From Gemmatimonadaceae bacterium (GTDB lineage: Bacteria > Gemmatimonadota > Gemmatimonadetes > Gemmatimonadales > Gemmatimonadaceae): 64,000 nucleotides of DNA. The notes below the pieces were generated by a model that made no database searches, was not told the origin of the DNA, and was given only the letters and a program-made list of their open reading frames with translations. Location of the stretch: positions 682,001 to 746,000 of the forward strand of contig JAHBVT010000001.1 in the NCBI GenBank assembly GCA_019637355.1, written 5' to 3'. This document shows positions 43,616-54,489 of this stretch, piece after piece; positions within the stretch are counted from its first letter, which is position 1; each line of letters starts with the position of its first letter. A program made the position numbers and the translations under genes.

Positions 43616-44499
43616 CTGCGTTGGCGCCGTTAGTGGACGGCTTGGTGGACTATGCGGGCGTCTTCCCACCAGCCTCGCTGCCGATCAGCGAGGCGGTGGC
43701 GCGGTACGCCGCGTACCGCGGGGGCCCGGACCGCGAGATGCTCGGGCGATTCGTCGTGCCCGTCGAGGGCTTGGGCGCACTGGCGCTGGCCCGCAGCGGC
43801 ATCACCCGCGAGCCCTGCGACGTCGGGCCCTGGCCCCTGGCCGTCCTGGCCAGCGCCGCCGATGCCCAAGCCATCGCGAGTTTCGACGCCGTGCACGGGG
43901 CGACGCTGCGCGTGGACACCATCGAAGCCAAGGCCGACGATCCGATGACCATCGCCGCGCTGGCGTCCACGTACCCGGAGCATCCGGTGTACGTGGAGAT
44001 TGCGTCCGCGAGCGATCCGGAGCCGCTGATCCGCGAGCTGGCGCGGCACGGGCTGCGCGCGAAGCTGCGGATGGGCGGCATCGTCGCGGAGTCGTTCCCG
44101 GCGCCTGACGCCGTGCTGCGCTTCCTCGCGACCTGCGAAAAGCACCGCGTTCCCTTCAAGGCGACCGCCGGATTGCACCACCCGCTGCGTGGCGAGTTTC
44201 CGTTGACGTATCAACCGAACTGCGCGTCCGGCACGATGTACGGCTTCCTCAACGTGTACTTCGCGGCGCTGTTTCTCTACGCCGGATACTCCGCTGAGGC
44301 GGTGCGTCCGTTGCTTGACGAGCGTGATCCGGACGCGTTCTTCACCATCGGTGACGACGTGCTCTGGCGCGGACTGCGTCTGGACGCCGACACCATCCGC
44401 GAGACGCGGCTGCACTTCGTGGGCTCGTTCGGCTCCTGTTCGTTCGAGGAGCCGTCGCGGGAGCTCTCGCATCTCACGCTCCTGCCGTTCCTCTCTTGA
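43612..44499 (+). CDS. Unknown protein upstream of fumarylacetoacetase
   Basis: 295 residues from a GTG overlapping the previous stop by 4 nt with GGAGG 7 nt upstream. Alternating helices and strands (VVPVEGLGALALARSGI; VYVEIASASDPEPLIRELA; GLRAKLRMGGI; FKATAGLHHPLRG) suggest a beta/alpha barrel. FKATAGLHHPLRG could be an active-site strand. No known family motif is recalled with certainty. Overlap with the fumarylacetoacetase gene (TTGA) suggests a role in aromatic amino acid breakdown or repair of a toxic intermediate; this is inference. Confidence 0.65.
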   Translation: MTALAPLVDGLVDYAGVFPPASLPISEAVARYAAYRGGPDREMLGRFVVPVEGLGALALARSGITREPCDVGPWPLAVLASAADAQAIASFDAVHGATLRVDTIEAKADDPMTIAALASTYPEHPVYVEIASASDPEPLIRELARHGLRAKLRMGGIVAESFPAPDAVLRFLATCEKHRVPFKATAGLHHPLRGEFPLTYQPNCASGTMYGFLNVYFAALFLYAGYSAEAVRPLLDERDPDAFFTIGDDVLWRGLRLDADTIRETRLHFVGSFGSCSFEEPSRELSHLTLLPFLS

Positions 44500-45815
44500 C
44501 GTTCGACGCGACGCTCGACCCGGCGCTCCGCAGCTGGGTGGACTCGGCGAACCTTCCCGGCGCCGATTTCCCGATCCAGAACCTGCCCTTCGGCTGCTTC
44601 CACCCGGCAGAGGGCCAACTGGCGCGCTGCGGCGTCGCCATCGGCACGCAGATCCTCGACCTGCTGGCGGCGCGCGAGGCCGGATTGCTCGATGGCCTGC
44701 GTGCAGAAGTGGTCGATGCCTGCGGCGCTGAATCGCTGACGCCGCTGTTCGCGACGGGCCGCAGCGGCATCAGCAGCCTGCGCCAGCGCGCGAGTGCGCT
44801 GCTCGCCAGCGGCGGTGATGCCGCGACGCGCGCCCGTGCCGTTCCCGGTCTGCTCGTGCCGCAGGACAGCGTGCGGATGGCGTTGCCGGCGGTCATCGGC
44901 GATTACACGGACTTCTACGCGAGCATCGACCACGCGACGAACGTGGGCTCGATGTTCCGGCCGGACAATCCGCTGCTGCCCAACTACAAGCACGTGCCGA
45001 TCGGCTACCACGGCCGCGCGAGCTCGGTCGTGGTGAGCGGCGGCACGGTGAAGCGGCCGATGGGGCAGGTCTCGGCCAAGCCGGAGGGGCCGCCGACGTT
45101 CGGGCCCAGCGCGCGGATGGACTACGAGCTTGAGGTCGGTGCGTTCATCGCCGGCGGCAACGCGATGGGACACGCGATTCCGCTTGCCGAGGCGGAGCGT
45201 CACGTGGCCGGTCTGGTGTTGGTGAACGATTGGTCGGCGCGCGACGTGCAGGCCTGGGAGTATCAGCCGCTGGGTCCGTTCCTCGCGAAGAACTTCGCGA
45301 CGACCGTCTCGCCGTGGGTGGTGACCCTGGACGCGCTGGAGCCCTTCCGCGTGCCGGCCCGCGAGCGCGACGCCGGCGATCCGGCGCCGCTGCCGTATCT
45401 CACGGACGCACGCAACGAGCGGGCCGGCGGATTCGGCATCTCGCTCGAGGTGTGGCTGCGCAGCGCGCGGATGCGCGAGGCCGGCGAAGCGGCGGTGCGC
45501 ATCTCGCACGGCGACTTCACGCGGATGTATTGGACGATGGCGCAGATGCTCACGCACCACGCCAGCAACGGCTGCAACCTGCGGCCGGGCGACTTGCTCG
45601 CGAGCGGTACGGTGAGCGGCGCCACCAAGGATTCGCGCGGCTGCCTGCTCGAGCTCACTTGGCGCGGCAGCGAGCCGATCACGCTGCCCAATGGCGAGAC
45701 GCGTAGCTTCCTTGCCGACGGCGACGAAGTGATCCTGCGCGGGTGGTGTGAAAGGCCGGGCGCGGTGCGCATCGGCTTTGGCGAATGCCGAGGGCAGTTG
45801 CTCCCGGCCGGATGA
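44496..45815 (+). CDS. fahA: Fumarylacetoacetase
   Basis: 439 residues from TTG 44496 overlapping the previous stop. The N-terminal domain reads DFPIQNLPFGCFHP. The FAH catalytic domain carries GDYTDFYASIDHATNVGSMF, YHGRASSVVVSG (His/Arg), DYELEVGAFIAGGNAM (metal-binding Glu/Asp), NDWSARDVQAWEYQPLGPF and SGTVSGA near the end. It cleaves fumarylacetoacetate to fumarate and acetoacetate, the last step of tyrosine catabolism. No other tyrosine-pathway genes lie within the window, so its pathway partners must be elsewhere. Confidence 0.95.
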   Translation: MTFDATLDPALRSWVDSANLPGADFPIQNLPFGCFHPAEGQLARCGVAIGTQILDLLAAREAGLLDGLRAEVVDACGAESLTPLFATGRSGISSLRQRASALLASGGDAATRARAVPGLLVPQDSVRMALPAVIGDYTDFYASIDHATNVGSMFRPDNPLLPNYKHVPIGYHGRASSVVVSGGTVKRPMGQVSAKPEGPPTFGPSARMDYELEVGAFIAGGNAMGHAIPLAEAERHVAGLVLVNDWSARDVQAWEYQPLGPFLAKNFATTVSPWVVTLDALEPFRVPARERDAGDPAPLPYLTDARNERAGGFGISLEVWLRSARMREAGEAAVRISHGDFTRMYWTMAQMLTHHASNGCNLRPGDLLASGTVSGATKDSRGCLLELTWRGSEPITLPNGETRSFLADGDEVILRGWCERPGAVRIGFGECRGQLLPAG

Positions 45816-45837
45816 GTCCCCTGCGGAGGGTGTGTTG

Positions 45838-46704
45838 ATGCGCGGATGGGCGGTGGCGATGCTGTTGGCCTGCGCTGGCCCCTCGTTGGGCGCGCAGGGC
45901 GGGACGGACATCTGGGTGCTGCGCCTCACTGAACGGGCCGGCAGCGTGACGCTCGGTCAGCCGCTCAACGTCACGCGGCGTGCGGGATACGACAACCAAC
46001 CGGCGTTCACGCCAGACGGCCAAGGCCTGCTCTTCACGAGCATCCGCGAGGACGCGCAGGCGGACATCTACCGTGTGCCGGTGACGGGCGGTGCGGCCAC
46101 GCGGCTGATCGGCACGCCGGAGAGCGAGTATTCGGCCACGCCGCTGCCTGGCGGCGACGGCGTGAGCGTGATCCGCGTGGAGATGGACTCCACGCAGCGG
46201 CTGTGGCGCTTCGGCTGGAACGGGCAGGCACAGCGCGCCTTGATTCCCGCGCTCAAGCCCGTGGGCTACCACGTGTGGGTGGGCACCGACCACATCGGCG
46301 CGTTCGTGCTCGGGTCGCCCAACGCGCTGGTGCTGATCAGCGCACTGACTGAGCGCGTGGACACGCTCGCGCGCGGCATCGGCCGGGCCTTCGCGCGCGT
46401 GCCAAGCCGACTCGCGTTCACGTTCGTGCACTTCCACGGGGATACGAGCTGGATTGGCGAAGTGGACGTGCGTACGCAGGCGGTGCGCCGCATCGCGATT
46501 GCGCCGCCCGGCGGCGAGTACCACGTGTGGACGCCCGGCGGCGCGCTGCTGGCGACGGCGGACAGCCGCATCTATCGCCGTGAGGGCGAGGCCTGGGTGG
46601 TGGTGGCCGACTACGCGGCGCTCGGCATCCGCAACATCTCGCGCATCGCCATCAGTCCGCAGGGTGACCGCATCGCGTTTGTCGCGGCGGATCCACGACC
46701 TTGA
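45838..46704 (+). CDS. Secreted TolB/PD40-like beta-propeller protein
   Basis: 288 residues with a signal peptide (AVAMLLACAGPSLGAQG). Repeated blades of the type 'NQPAFTPDGQGLLFTSIRED ... DIYRVPVTGGAATRLIG' and 'RIAISPQGDRIAFVAAD' mark a TolB/WD40-like propeller. It probably binds another envelope protein. A good GGAGG precedes the ATG. Its stop overlaps the methyltransferase start (TTGA). Confidence 0.75.
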   Translation: MRGWAVAMLLACAGPSLGAQGGTDIWVLRLTERAGSVTLGQPLNVTRRAGYDNQPAFTPDGQGLLFTSIREDAQADIYRVPVTGGAATRLIGTPESEYSATPLPGGDGVSVIRVEMDSTQRLWRFGWNGQAQRALIPALKPVGYHVWVGTDHIGAFVLGSPNALVLISALTERVDTLARGIGRAFARVPSRLAFTFVHFHGDTSWIGEVDVRTQAVRRIAIAPPGGEYHVWTPGGALLATADSRIYRREGEAWVVVADYAALGIRNISRIAISPQGDRIAFVAADPRP

Positions 46705-47456
46705 GCGCCGGGAGCGCGCACTTCGCGCATCTGTTCAGCGGACACGCGTCCACCTACGCGGCGTTCCGGCCCAGGTATCCCGATGCGCTGTACGAGTGGC
46801 TGCTCTCCCACACGCCGCAGCGTGAGCAGGCCTGGGACGTGGGCACGGGCAATGGACAGGTGGCCTTGGCGCTGGCCGAGCATTTCGCGCAGGTGATGGC
46901 GACGGACCCGAGCGCCGAGCAGCTCGCGGCCGCGCCGGCGCACCCGCGCGTGCAGTACCGCGTGGCGACGTACGACTCGGCGTTGGCGCCTGCGTCCGCG
47001 GGCCTCGTGACGGTGGGGCAGGCGCTGCATTGGTTCGACCTGCCGCAGTTCTTCGCCGAGGTGAAGCGCGTGCTCGTGCCCGGCGGGCTCTTCGCGGCGT
47101 TCGCGTATGTGCACAGCGGCGTGGATGCCAAACTCGACCAGGTGACGCGGCATTACCACGATGTGACCTGTGATGCGTACTGGGCGCCGGAGCATCACCT
47201 GATTCGCAATGCGTATCGCACGCTCGCGCTGCCGATCGCAGAGATTCCCGCACCGGAGATGTTCGTCGAGGCGACGATGACCCTGGCGCAGTATGCCGGG
47301 TTCTTCCGGTCGTGGAGTGCGACGCAGCGCTTGCTGCGCGCAGAGGGCGAGGCGCCGGTGCTGGCCTTCGAGCGCGCGTTGGCGGAGGCCTGGGGCGAGG
47401 ACGTGCCGCGACTGGTGCGCTGGCCGCTGATCGTGCGCGCGGGGCGGCTCGTATGA
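46701..47456 (+). CDS. Class I SAM-dependent methyltransferase
   Basis: 251 residues. The SAM-binding motif I reads AWDVGTGNGQVALALAEHFA, followed by MATDPSAEQL, VTVGQALHWFDLPQFFAEVK and LVPGGLFAAFAYV. It resembles the UbiE/trans-aconitate-like methyltransferases; the substrate is unknown. TTG start overlaps the previous stop by 4 nt, and its own stop overlaps the LuxR start (ATGA). Confidence 0.88.
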   Translation: MSAGSAHFAHLFSGHASTYAAFRPRYPDALYEWLLSHTPQREQAWDVGTGNGQVALALAEHFAQVMATDPSAEQLAAAPAHPRVQYRVATYDSALAPASAGLVTVGQALHWFDLPQFFAEVKRVLVPGGLFAAFAYVHSGVDAKLDQVTRHYHDVTCDAYWAPEHHLIRNAYRTLALPIAEIPAPEMFVEATMTLAQYAGFFRSWSATQRLLRAEGEAPVLAFERALAEAWGEDVPRLVRWPLIVRAGRLV

Positions 47457-47893
47457 TGCGCAACGTGCTCGTGTACGGCGTCGTGGCCGGGCTCTGCGTC
47501 GCGTTCCTGCGGCTGATCGAGTATCGCTGGCTCGTGCTCGAGCATTCGTGGGAGATCTACGGCGGGCTCGTGGCGGCGCTGTTCGCGGGCCTCGGGATCT
47601 GGCTCGGACTGCGCCTGACGCGCAAGCAGGTGGAGCTGCGCGAGGTGCTGGTGCCGGCACCCGCCGTGTTCGTGCGCGACGAGGCCAAGGTGGAGTCACT
47701 GGGACTCACGCCGCGCGAGCTGGAGATCCTGGCGCTGATGGCGGAGGGGCTGAGCAACCGCGAGATCGCCGAGCGGGCCTTCGTGAGCGAGAATACCGTG
47801 AAGACCCACGCCGGACGGGTGTTCGAGAAGCTGGGCGCGGCGCGGCGGACGCAGGCGATTCAGCGGGCGCGCGAGCTCCGGTTGGTTCCGTAG
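47453..47893 (+). CDS. Membrane-anchored LuxR-type regulator
   Basis: 146 residues. Two N-terminal membrane helices (NVLVYGVVAGLCVAFLRLI and WEIYGGLVAALFAGLGIWLG) precede a classic LuxR HTH (LTPRELEILALMAEGLSNRE, then IAERAFVSENTVKTHAGRVF and EKLGAARRTQAIQRARELRL). No response-regulator receiver or autoinducer domain is present, so the protein may sense a membrane signal directly. It is followed by the DUF4199 gene, with a palindrome in between that is a candidate target. ATG overlaps the methyltransferase stop. Confidence 0.88.
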   Translation: MMRNVLVYGVVAGLCVAFLRLIEYRWLVLEHSWEIYGGLVAALFAGLGIWLGLRLTRKQVELREVLVPAPAVFVRDEAKVESLGLTPRELEILALMAEGLSNREIAERAFVSENTVKTHAGRVFEKLGAARRTQAIQRARELRLVP

Positions 47894-47906
47894 GCCTCGC
47901 CCAAAC

Positions 47907-47940
47907 GGGTGATTCTGGCCGTCGGGAGCGAAAATCACCC
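47907..47940. promoter_or_regulatory. Palindrome GGGTGATT-N18-AATCACCC before the DUF4199 gene
   Basis: Perfect 8-bp inverted repeat at 47907-47914 and 47933-47940. It lies upstream of a -10 TAGGAT (47973-47978), just where an activator would bind. It is a candidate site for the membrane LuxR regulator encoded immediately upstream; it could alternatively be a terminator stem. Confidence 0.5.
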
Positions 47941-47972
47941 TTTCTGGTGACGCGCGGCGGCCGGGGCAGGGC

Positions 47973-47978
47973 TAGGAT
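47973..47978 (+). promoter_or_regulatory. -10 box TAGGAT for the DUF4199 gene
   Basis: TAGGAT gives a ~23-nt leader with GGAGAG before ATG 48008, so this gene is not leaderless. Confidence 0.45.
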
Positions 47979-48007
47979 GCGGCCGACTTCTACCCTTGGA
48001 GAGACAG

Positions 48008-48529
48008 ATGCGCAAGATCGTCCTGACGTTCGGCCTGATTGCCGGCGCGGTGATGTCCGGGATGCTGGTCCTCACGCTCCCGTTTCAGGACCAGTTGGAC
48101 AGCAGCACCGGCGTCATCATCGGGTACACCTCGATGGTGTTGGCTTCGCTGATGATCTATTTCGGCGTGCGGCAGTACCGCGACAACGTCTGCGACGGGC
48201 GGATTCAGTTCGGACAGGCCTTCAAGGCAGGCCTCGCGATCTCGGCCGTGGCGGTGGCCTGCTATGTGGTGACCTGGGAAGTGGTGTTCAACGCGTTCCT
48301 GCCGGACTTCGGGGAGAAGTACTTGGCCGAGACCTTGGAACGGGCACGAGCGGCTGGCGCGACGGCAGCTGAGCTGGCGGAGAAGGCCGCCGAGGGCGAG
48401 AAGTTCTGGGCGATGTACAAGAGCAACCCATTGGTACGTATCGGGTTCACGATCCTGGAGCCGCTGCCGGTGGTGTTGTTGTTCAGCCTGGGGACTGCGG
48501 GGCTGCTCAAGCGGAAGCAGCAGGCCTAG
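48008..48529 (+). CDS. DUF4199 membrane protein
   Basis: 173 residues with four hydrophobic segments (TFGLIAGAVMSGMLVLTL; VIIGYTSMVLASLMIYFGV; FKAGLAISAVAVACYVVTWE; ILEPLPVVLLFSLGTAGLL) and a loop 'FGVRQYRDNVCDGRIQFGQA', the DUF4199 hallmark. A charged helix (AETLERARAAGATAAELAEK) sits between the third and fourth segments. Function unknown. Adjacent membrane LuxR regulators are often its neighbour in related genomes, as I recall, suggesting a sensing pair. Ribosome site GGAGAG precedes ATG 48008. Confidence 0.8.
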   Translation: MRKIVLTFGLIAGAVMSGMLVLTLPFQDQLDSSTGVIIGYTSMVLASLMIYFGVRQYRDNVCDGRIQFGQAFKAGLAISAVAVACYVVTWEVVFNAFLPDFGEKYLAETLERARAAGATAAELAEKAAEGEKFWAMYKSNPLVRIGFTILEPLPVVLLFSLGTAGLLKRKQQA

Positions 48530-48550
48530 GCTGACCGCTTGCCCGGTGCA

Positions 48551-48577
48551 GGGCCAGCGACACAGCTTGAATGGTCG
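48551..48577. terminator. Hairpin CAGCGAC-N12-GTCGCTG
   Basis: A perfect 7-bp stem lies just after the DUF4199 stop. It lacks a T-run, so termination strength is uncertain. Confidence 0.4.
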
Positions 48578-48609
48578 CTGTCCCTGCTCGGTCCTCCACC
48601 AGAACCACT

Positions 48610-49065
48610 ATGCCGTCCAAGAGCATTCCCCGTCCGTCGAAGCCCTCCGCACACCCTGTGCGCGATGCCGGCGATGCATTGCACCGTGCCGCCCAGGAGT
48701 GCTGCCATCAGCACGAACGCATCGGCGCGCTGATCAAGCTCGGTGCCGACGACCAGGAGTTTGAGTCGGCCTGGGATATGGCGGACCTCGCCGAGCAGCA
48801 GCTGGGGCTACGGACGGCGCACTATGAGGAGATGGCGGCGGCGGGGCGCGGGGCGGAGCCGGAAGACTGGTGGCATCGCGCAAACGCGCTCTGGATGGCG
48901 TGCCGGGAGTACTCGCGGCGGTACTCCGCGAGTGCGGTCGCGGCATCGCGGCGGAAGCGGCATACCGAGAAGGAACTGCAGGAGATCGCGGTGGAGTACG
49001 AGCTCGAGGTCTCGGCGCGGCTGGCGGTGAAGCAGGCGATGAAGGCGTACGGGGAGCGTGCGTAG
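48610..49065 (+). CDS. Hypothetical helical protein, 151 aa
   Basis: ATG 48610 gives a Pro/Ser-rich basic N-terminus (MPSKSIPRPSKPSAHPVRDA) and a helical body (GDALHRAAQECCHQHERIGA; FESAWDMADLAEQQLGLRTA; HTEKELQEIAVEYELEVSAR) with a CC pair and several His. No family recognised. It converges on the ABC-F gene 19 bp away. Codon use looks coding. Confidence 0.55.
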   Translation: MPSKSIPRPSKPSAHPVRDAGDALHRAAQECCHQHERIGALIKLGADDQEFESAWDMADLAEQQLGLRTAHYEEMAAAGRGAEPEDWWHRANALWMACREYSRRYSASAVAASRRKRHTEKELQEIAVEYELEVSARLAVKQAMKAYGERA

Positions 49066-49084
49066 AGACGTGGCGCGCCGCACC

Positions 49085-51015
<1,931 letters not shown>

Positions 51016-51019
<4 letters not shown>

Positions 51020-52788
51020 ACGTCTGTCGGTGTGGGAACGGTGAGGTCCCCGGTGTCATAGGCGCGCTGGGCCAGCGCGCGCAGGCGCTCGTCCTGGTTC
51101 TTGTCGATCGCGCGGATGGCGCGGCGCGTGCGGCGCATTGCCATCGGGATGAAGATGCGGGCCGCGTCGAGGTCGTCCTTGGCAGCGGCGAGGCCCTGCG
51201 CCGCGATGACGGCGGTGCAGCGCGAGAGCACGGCGGTGGCCAGGTAGATGTCGATGGCCGCGTTGGCCATCCGCTCCTGGATCATCTGGCGCTCGATGAT
51301 GTCCTTGCCGTGCTCGATCAGCGCGCGCTCCACCGCCAGTGCAAGGTCGTGGATGGCCGTCTCGACGAGATCCGCCTCGTCGGCCAGCTCCTCGTGCACC
51401 CTGGTGAACTTGTTCTTGGTGATGGTGCGCTTGGCGCGTCCGGTCACGTAGCTGGAGATGGCGCCGATGTTCTTGAGCGGGTTCTTGAAGGCCTTGCCGA
51501 CCTGCTTGAGGTTCTCGCCCGGCTGCTGCAGGCCCATCAGCGCGATGAGGGCGCGCAGGATCTCGTTGGTGCCCTCGAAAATCATATTGATGCGCGAATC
51601 GCGGACGGCCTGCTCGTAGCGATACTCCTTGGAGTAGCCGATGCCGCCGGCCATCTGCATCGCGTCGGAGGCCGAGCGCCAGGCGAGTTCGCTGGCGTAC
51701 ACCTTGCACGCGGCCGTCTCGAGCGAGAAGTCCACGCCACCGCGGTCCACCATCCCCGCGCAGAGCATCCAGCCGGCGTCGGCGGCGTAACAGTCTGCCG
51801 CGGCGATGGCGATCTTGCGCTGGATCATCTCGAAGTTGCCGATCGGCCGGCCGAACTGCTCGCGCTGCTTCACGTACTCGATGGCCATCTTGAGCATCTC
51901 GCGCGTGCCGCGGCTCGAGCCGGCGGAAAGACCGAGGCGGCCCGAGTTGAGGATCTCGAGCGCGATCTTGAAGCCGGCGCCGACCTCGCCGAGGCGGTCC
52001 TCCGCCGGCACCTGCACGTTCTCGAAGGTGACGGTGCGCGTGTCGCTGGCCTTGATGCCCATCTTCTCTTCCAGCTTCCCGAGCGAGACGCCGGGCGCCT
52101 TGGCGTCCACGATGAAGGCCGTCACGCGCTGCTTGGGCTTGCCGTCCACGACCACCGGCACCTTGGCGAAGACGGTCATCACGCCCGCATAGCCGGCGTT
52201 GGAGATCCAGATCTTGGTGCCGTTCAGCGTGTAGCTCTTGCCGTCCTCGCTGGGCACGGCGGTGCTGAGCATCGCCTGCGCGTCCGAGCCCGAGCCGGGT
52301 TCGGTCAAGCAGAAGGCGCCGATGAGCTCGCCGCTGGCGCAGCGCGGCAGCCAGCGCTGCTTCTGCTCCTCCGTGCCGAAGAGGATGATGCCCTTGATGC
52401 CGATGCTCTGGTGCGCGCCGAAGTACACGGCCAGCGCCGCGTCGGTCGCGCCGATCTCGCCGAACACGCGGTTGAACACCATCGCGCCGGCACCGAAGCC
52501 GCCGTACTCCTCGGGGATGTTGAGGCCCATCAGGCCGAGTTCGGCCATCCCCTGGCGGACTTCGGGCGTGAACTTGCCGTCGTGGTCCATCTTGGCCGAG
52601 TCGACCGTGTCGGCGGCCCAGGACTTGAAGGAATCGAGGATCTGGCTGAGCGTCTCCTTCTCCTCGGCCGAGGGCAGGGGGAAGGGGAAGACCAGGTCCT
52701 CGTGGATCTCGCCCTGGAACACGCCGCGCGTGAACGAGGGGTTCTTGTCGGGGTCGGCGAGGTGGGGCGTCTTGGAGGCGGGGCTCAT
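51016..52788 (-). CDS. Acyl-CoA dehydrogenase (VLCAD/ACAD9-like, long form)
   Basis: 590 residues from ATG 52788. Core motifs: IPEEYGGFGAGAMVFNRVFG, CLTEPGSGSDA, YTLNGTKIWISNAG, GRPIGNFEMIQRKIA, and the catalytic Glu region in YEQAVRDSRINMIFEGTNEI. The extra C-terminal ~150 residues (after IALMGLQQPGENLKQVGKAF) form the second helical domain found in very-long-chain enzymes. It oxidises acyl-CoA with FAD, first step of beta-oxidation. TAGATT on the minus strand (52825-52820) is a likely -10 with a ~25-nt leader. It is coupled to the ABC-F gene. Confidence 0.93.
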
Positions 52789-52819
52789 AGATCCGTCGCA
52801 GGGCTTGGGATGGACCTGA

Positions 52820-52825
52820 AATCTA
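52820..52825 (-). promoter_or_regulatory. -10 box TAGATT for the acyl-CoA dehydrogenase gene
   Basis: TAGATT on the minus strand, 31 nt before the ATG; divergent from the MscS gene. Confidence 0.45.
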
Positions 52826-52872
52826 CTGTGGCCGAGGGTTGATTCGCTGGTGGCAAAGGCCGAGTTTGGAAG

Positions 52873-54489
52873 ATGCGATTGACCCGACTGCTGCCGTTCT
52901 TTGTCCTGTTCCCGGCGCTGCTGGGCGCCCAACTGTCCGGCCGGCCCGGCGCGCCCGCGACGAACGCGGATGGCCCGCCCCCGGTGGTCGTGGATTCTGG
53001 TTCGCCCCGGGCGTCGGTGCTGGGTTACCTCCGTGCGGCGCGGGCCGGTGACTTCGAGGCGGCGGCGAGTTGGATTGACCAATCGTACCCGGAGATCGCC
53101 GCGCGCAGTGCGGACGTGGCGCGGCGGCTGAAGGCGGTGCTCGACGCGGGGCTGTGGCTGGACATCGACCGCATCTCGCCGCGCGCCGCTGGCGACACGG
53201 CGGACGGCCTCCCGCGCGACCGGGAATCGCTGGGGTCCATCAAGCTGCCGGATGGGAAGGAGGTTGCGATTCGCCTGGCGCGGCGCGATACGGGCGAGGA
53301 TATCCGTTGGGTGTTCTCCGCAGCCACGGTCACGCAGGTGGACGCCCTGTACGAAGCCTTGCCGGACAACTGGATCCGGGAGCACCTGCCCGAACCGCTG
53401 CTCAGGCCGGGGCCGTTCGAGATCCTCTACTGGCAGTGGATCGCGCTGCTCGTGTTGCTGCCGTCCGCGGCGCTCATCGGTTGGACGCTACAGCGCCCGA
53501 CGCGCCGCCTGCTCCAGGTCCTGGCGTCGAAGACCGACACCAGCTTCGACGACCTGCTGCTCGACGCGGCCAAGGGTCCGCTGACGCTGCTGTGGGGCGT
53601 CGCGGCGAGCCGTGTGCTGCTGCAATGGATCGCGCTGGCGCCGCCGCCCCACCGGTTTATGGTGGAGCTGCAGGCGGCGATCGCGACGGTGGCCGTGTTC
53701 TGGGTCATCCTGCGCGCGATCGGCGTGCTGCAGCAGACCATCCCCGTCTCCGACTGGGGCGCGCGGCATCCGGCGCTACGTTCGCTCATCCCGCTGGGCG
53801 GGCGCATCGCGCGCGTGATCGTGTTCGGCGTGGCGGTGCTGACGGTGATCTCGCAGTTCGGGTATCCCGTCGCGACGATCCTCGCCGGCCTCGGCATCGG
53901 CGGCATCGCGGTGGCGCTCGGTGCGCAGAAGTCGCTGGAGCACTTCTTCGGTTCCATCAGCATCGGCGTCGACCAACCGTTCCGCGTGGGCGACTGGGTG
54001 AATGCCGCCGGCGCGGAGGGGGCCATCGAGGCCATTGGCCTGCGCTCGACGCGGATCCGCACGATCGATCGCACGCTCATCTCCATCCCCAACGGCCAGC
54101 TCGCCGAGGCGCGCACGGAGAACTTCGCCGAGCGCGAGCGCATCCGGCTACGCGCGATGATCGGCGTGGAGTACGGCACCAGCGCGGCCACGCTGCGCCT
54201 GCTGCGCGACGAGATCGAGAAGTGCCTGCGCGCGCACCCGAAGACCTGGCCGGACCGCGTGCAGGTGCGGTTCTCGGAGTTCGGCGCCTTCTCGCTCAAC
54301 ATCGAGCTGTTCTGCTGGATCGAGACCACGGCGATCGACGAGTTCCGCGCGATCCGCGAGGAGCTGTTCCTGCAGATTATGGAGATCGTCGAGGGCAACG
54401 GTGCGGCGTTTGCGTTCCCGACGCAGACGATTCACTTGGCGGGCGGTGCCCCGGAGGCTGCGCGTCCGCCGCGCGGTCAGCCGTTGTAG
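52873..54489 (+). CDS. Mechanosensitive channel, MscS family
   Basis: 538 residues. Signal peptide MRLTRLLPFFVLFPALLGAQ, a ~160-residue periplasmic helical part (ASVLGYLRAARAGDFEAAAS), then membrane helices (YWQWIALLVLLPSAALIGWT; PLTLLWGVAASRVLLQWIAL; AAIATVAVFWVILRAIGVLQ; VIVFGVAVLTVISQFGYPVA). The pore-lining helix and middle domain show the MscS signature AGLGIGGIAVALGAQKSLEH, FFGSISIGVDQPFRVGDWV and IPNGQLAEARTENF. It releases solutes in osmotic downshock. The last 13 bp overlap the converging deaminase gene. Confidence 0.93.
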   Translation: MRLTRLLPFFVLFPALLGAQLSGRPGAPATNADGPPPVVVDSGSPRASVLGYLRAARAGDFEAAASWIDQSYPEIAARSADVARRLKAVLDAGLWLDIDRISPRAAGDTADGLPRDRESLGSIKLPDGKEVAIRLARRDTGEDIRWVFSAATVTQVDALYEALPDNWIREHLPEPLLRPGPFEILYWQWIALLVLLPSAALIGWTLQRPTRRLLQVLASKTDTSFDDLLLDAAKGPLTLLWGVAASRVLLQWIALAPPPHRFMVELQAAIATVAVFWVILRAIGVLQQTIPVSDWGARHPALRSLIPLGGRIARVIVFGVAVLTVISQFGYPVATILAGLGIGGIAVALGAQKSLEHFFGSISIGVDQPFRVGDWVNAAGAEGAIEAIGLRSTRIRTIDRTLISIPNGQLAEARTENFAERERIRLRAMIGVEYGTSAATLRLLRDEIEKCLRAHPKTWPDRVQVRFSEFGAFSLNIELFCWIETTAIDEFRAIREELFLQIMEIVEGNGAAFAFPTQTIHLAGGAPEAARPPRGQPL

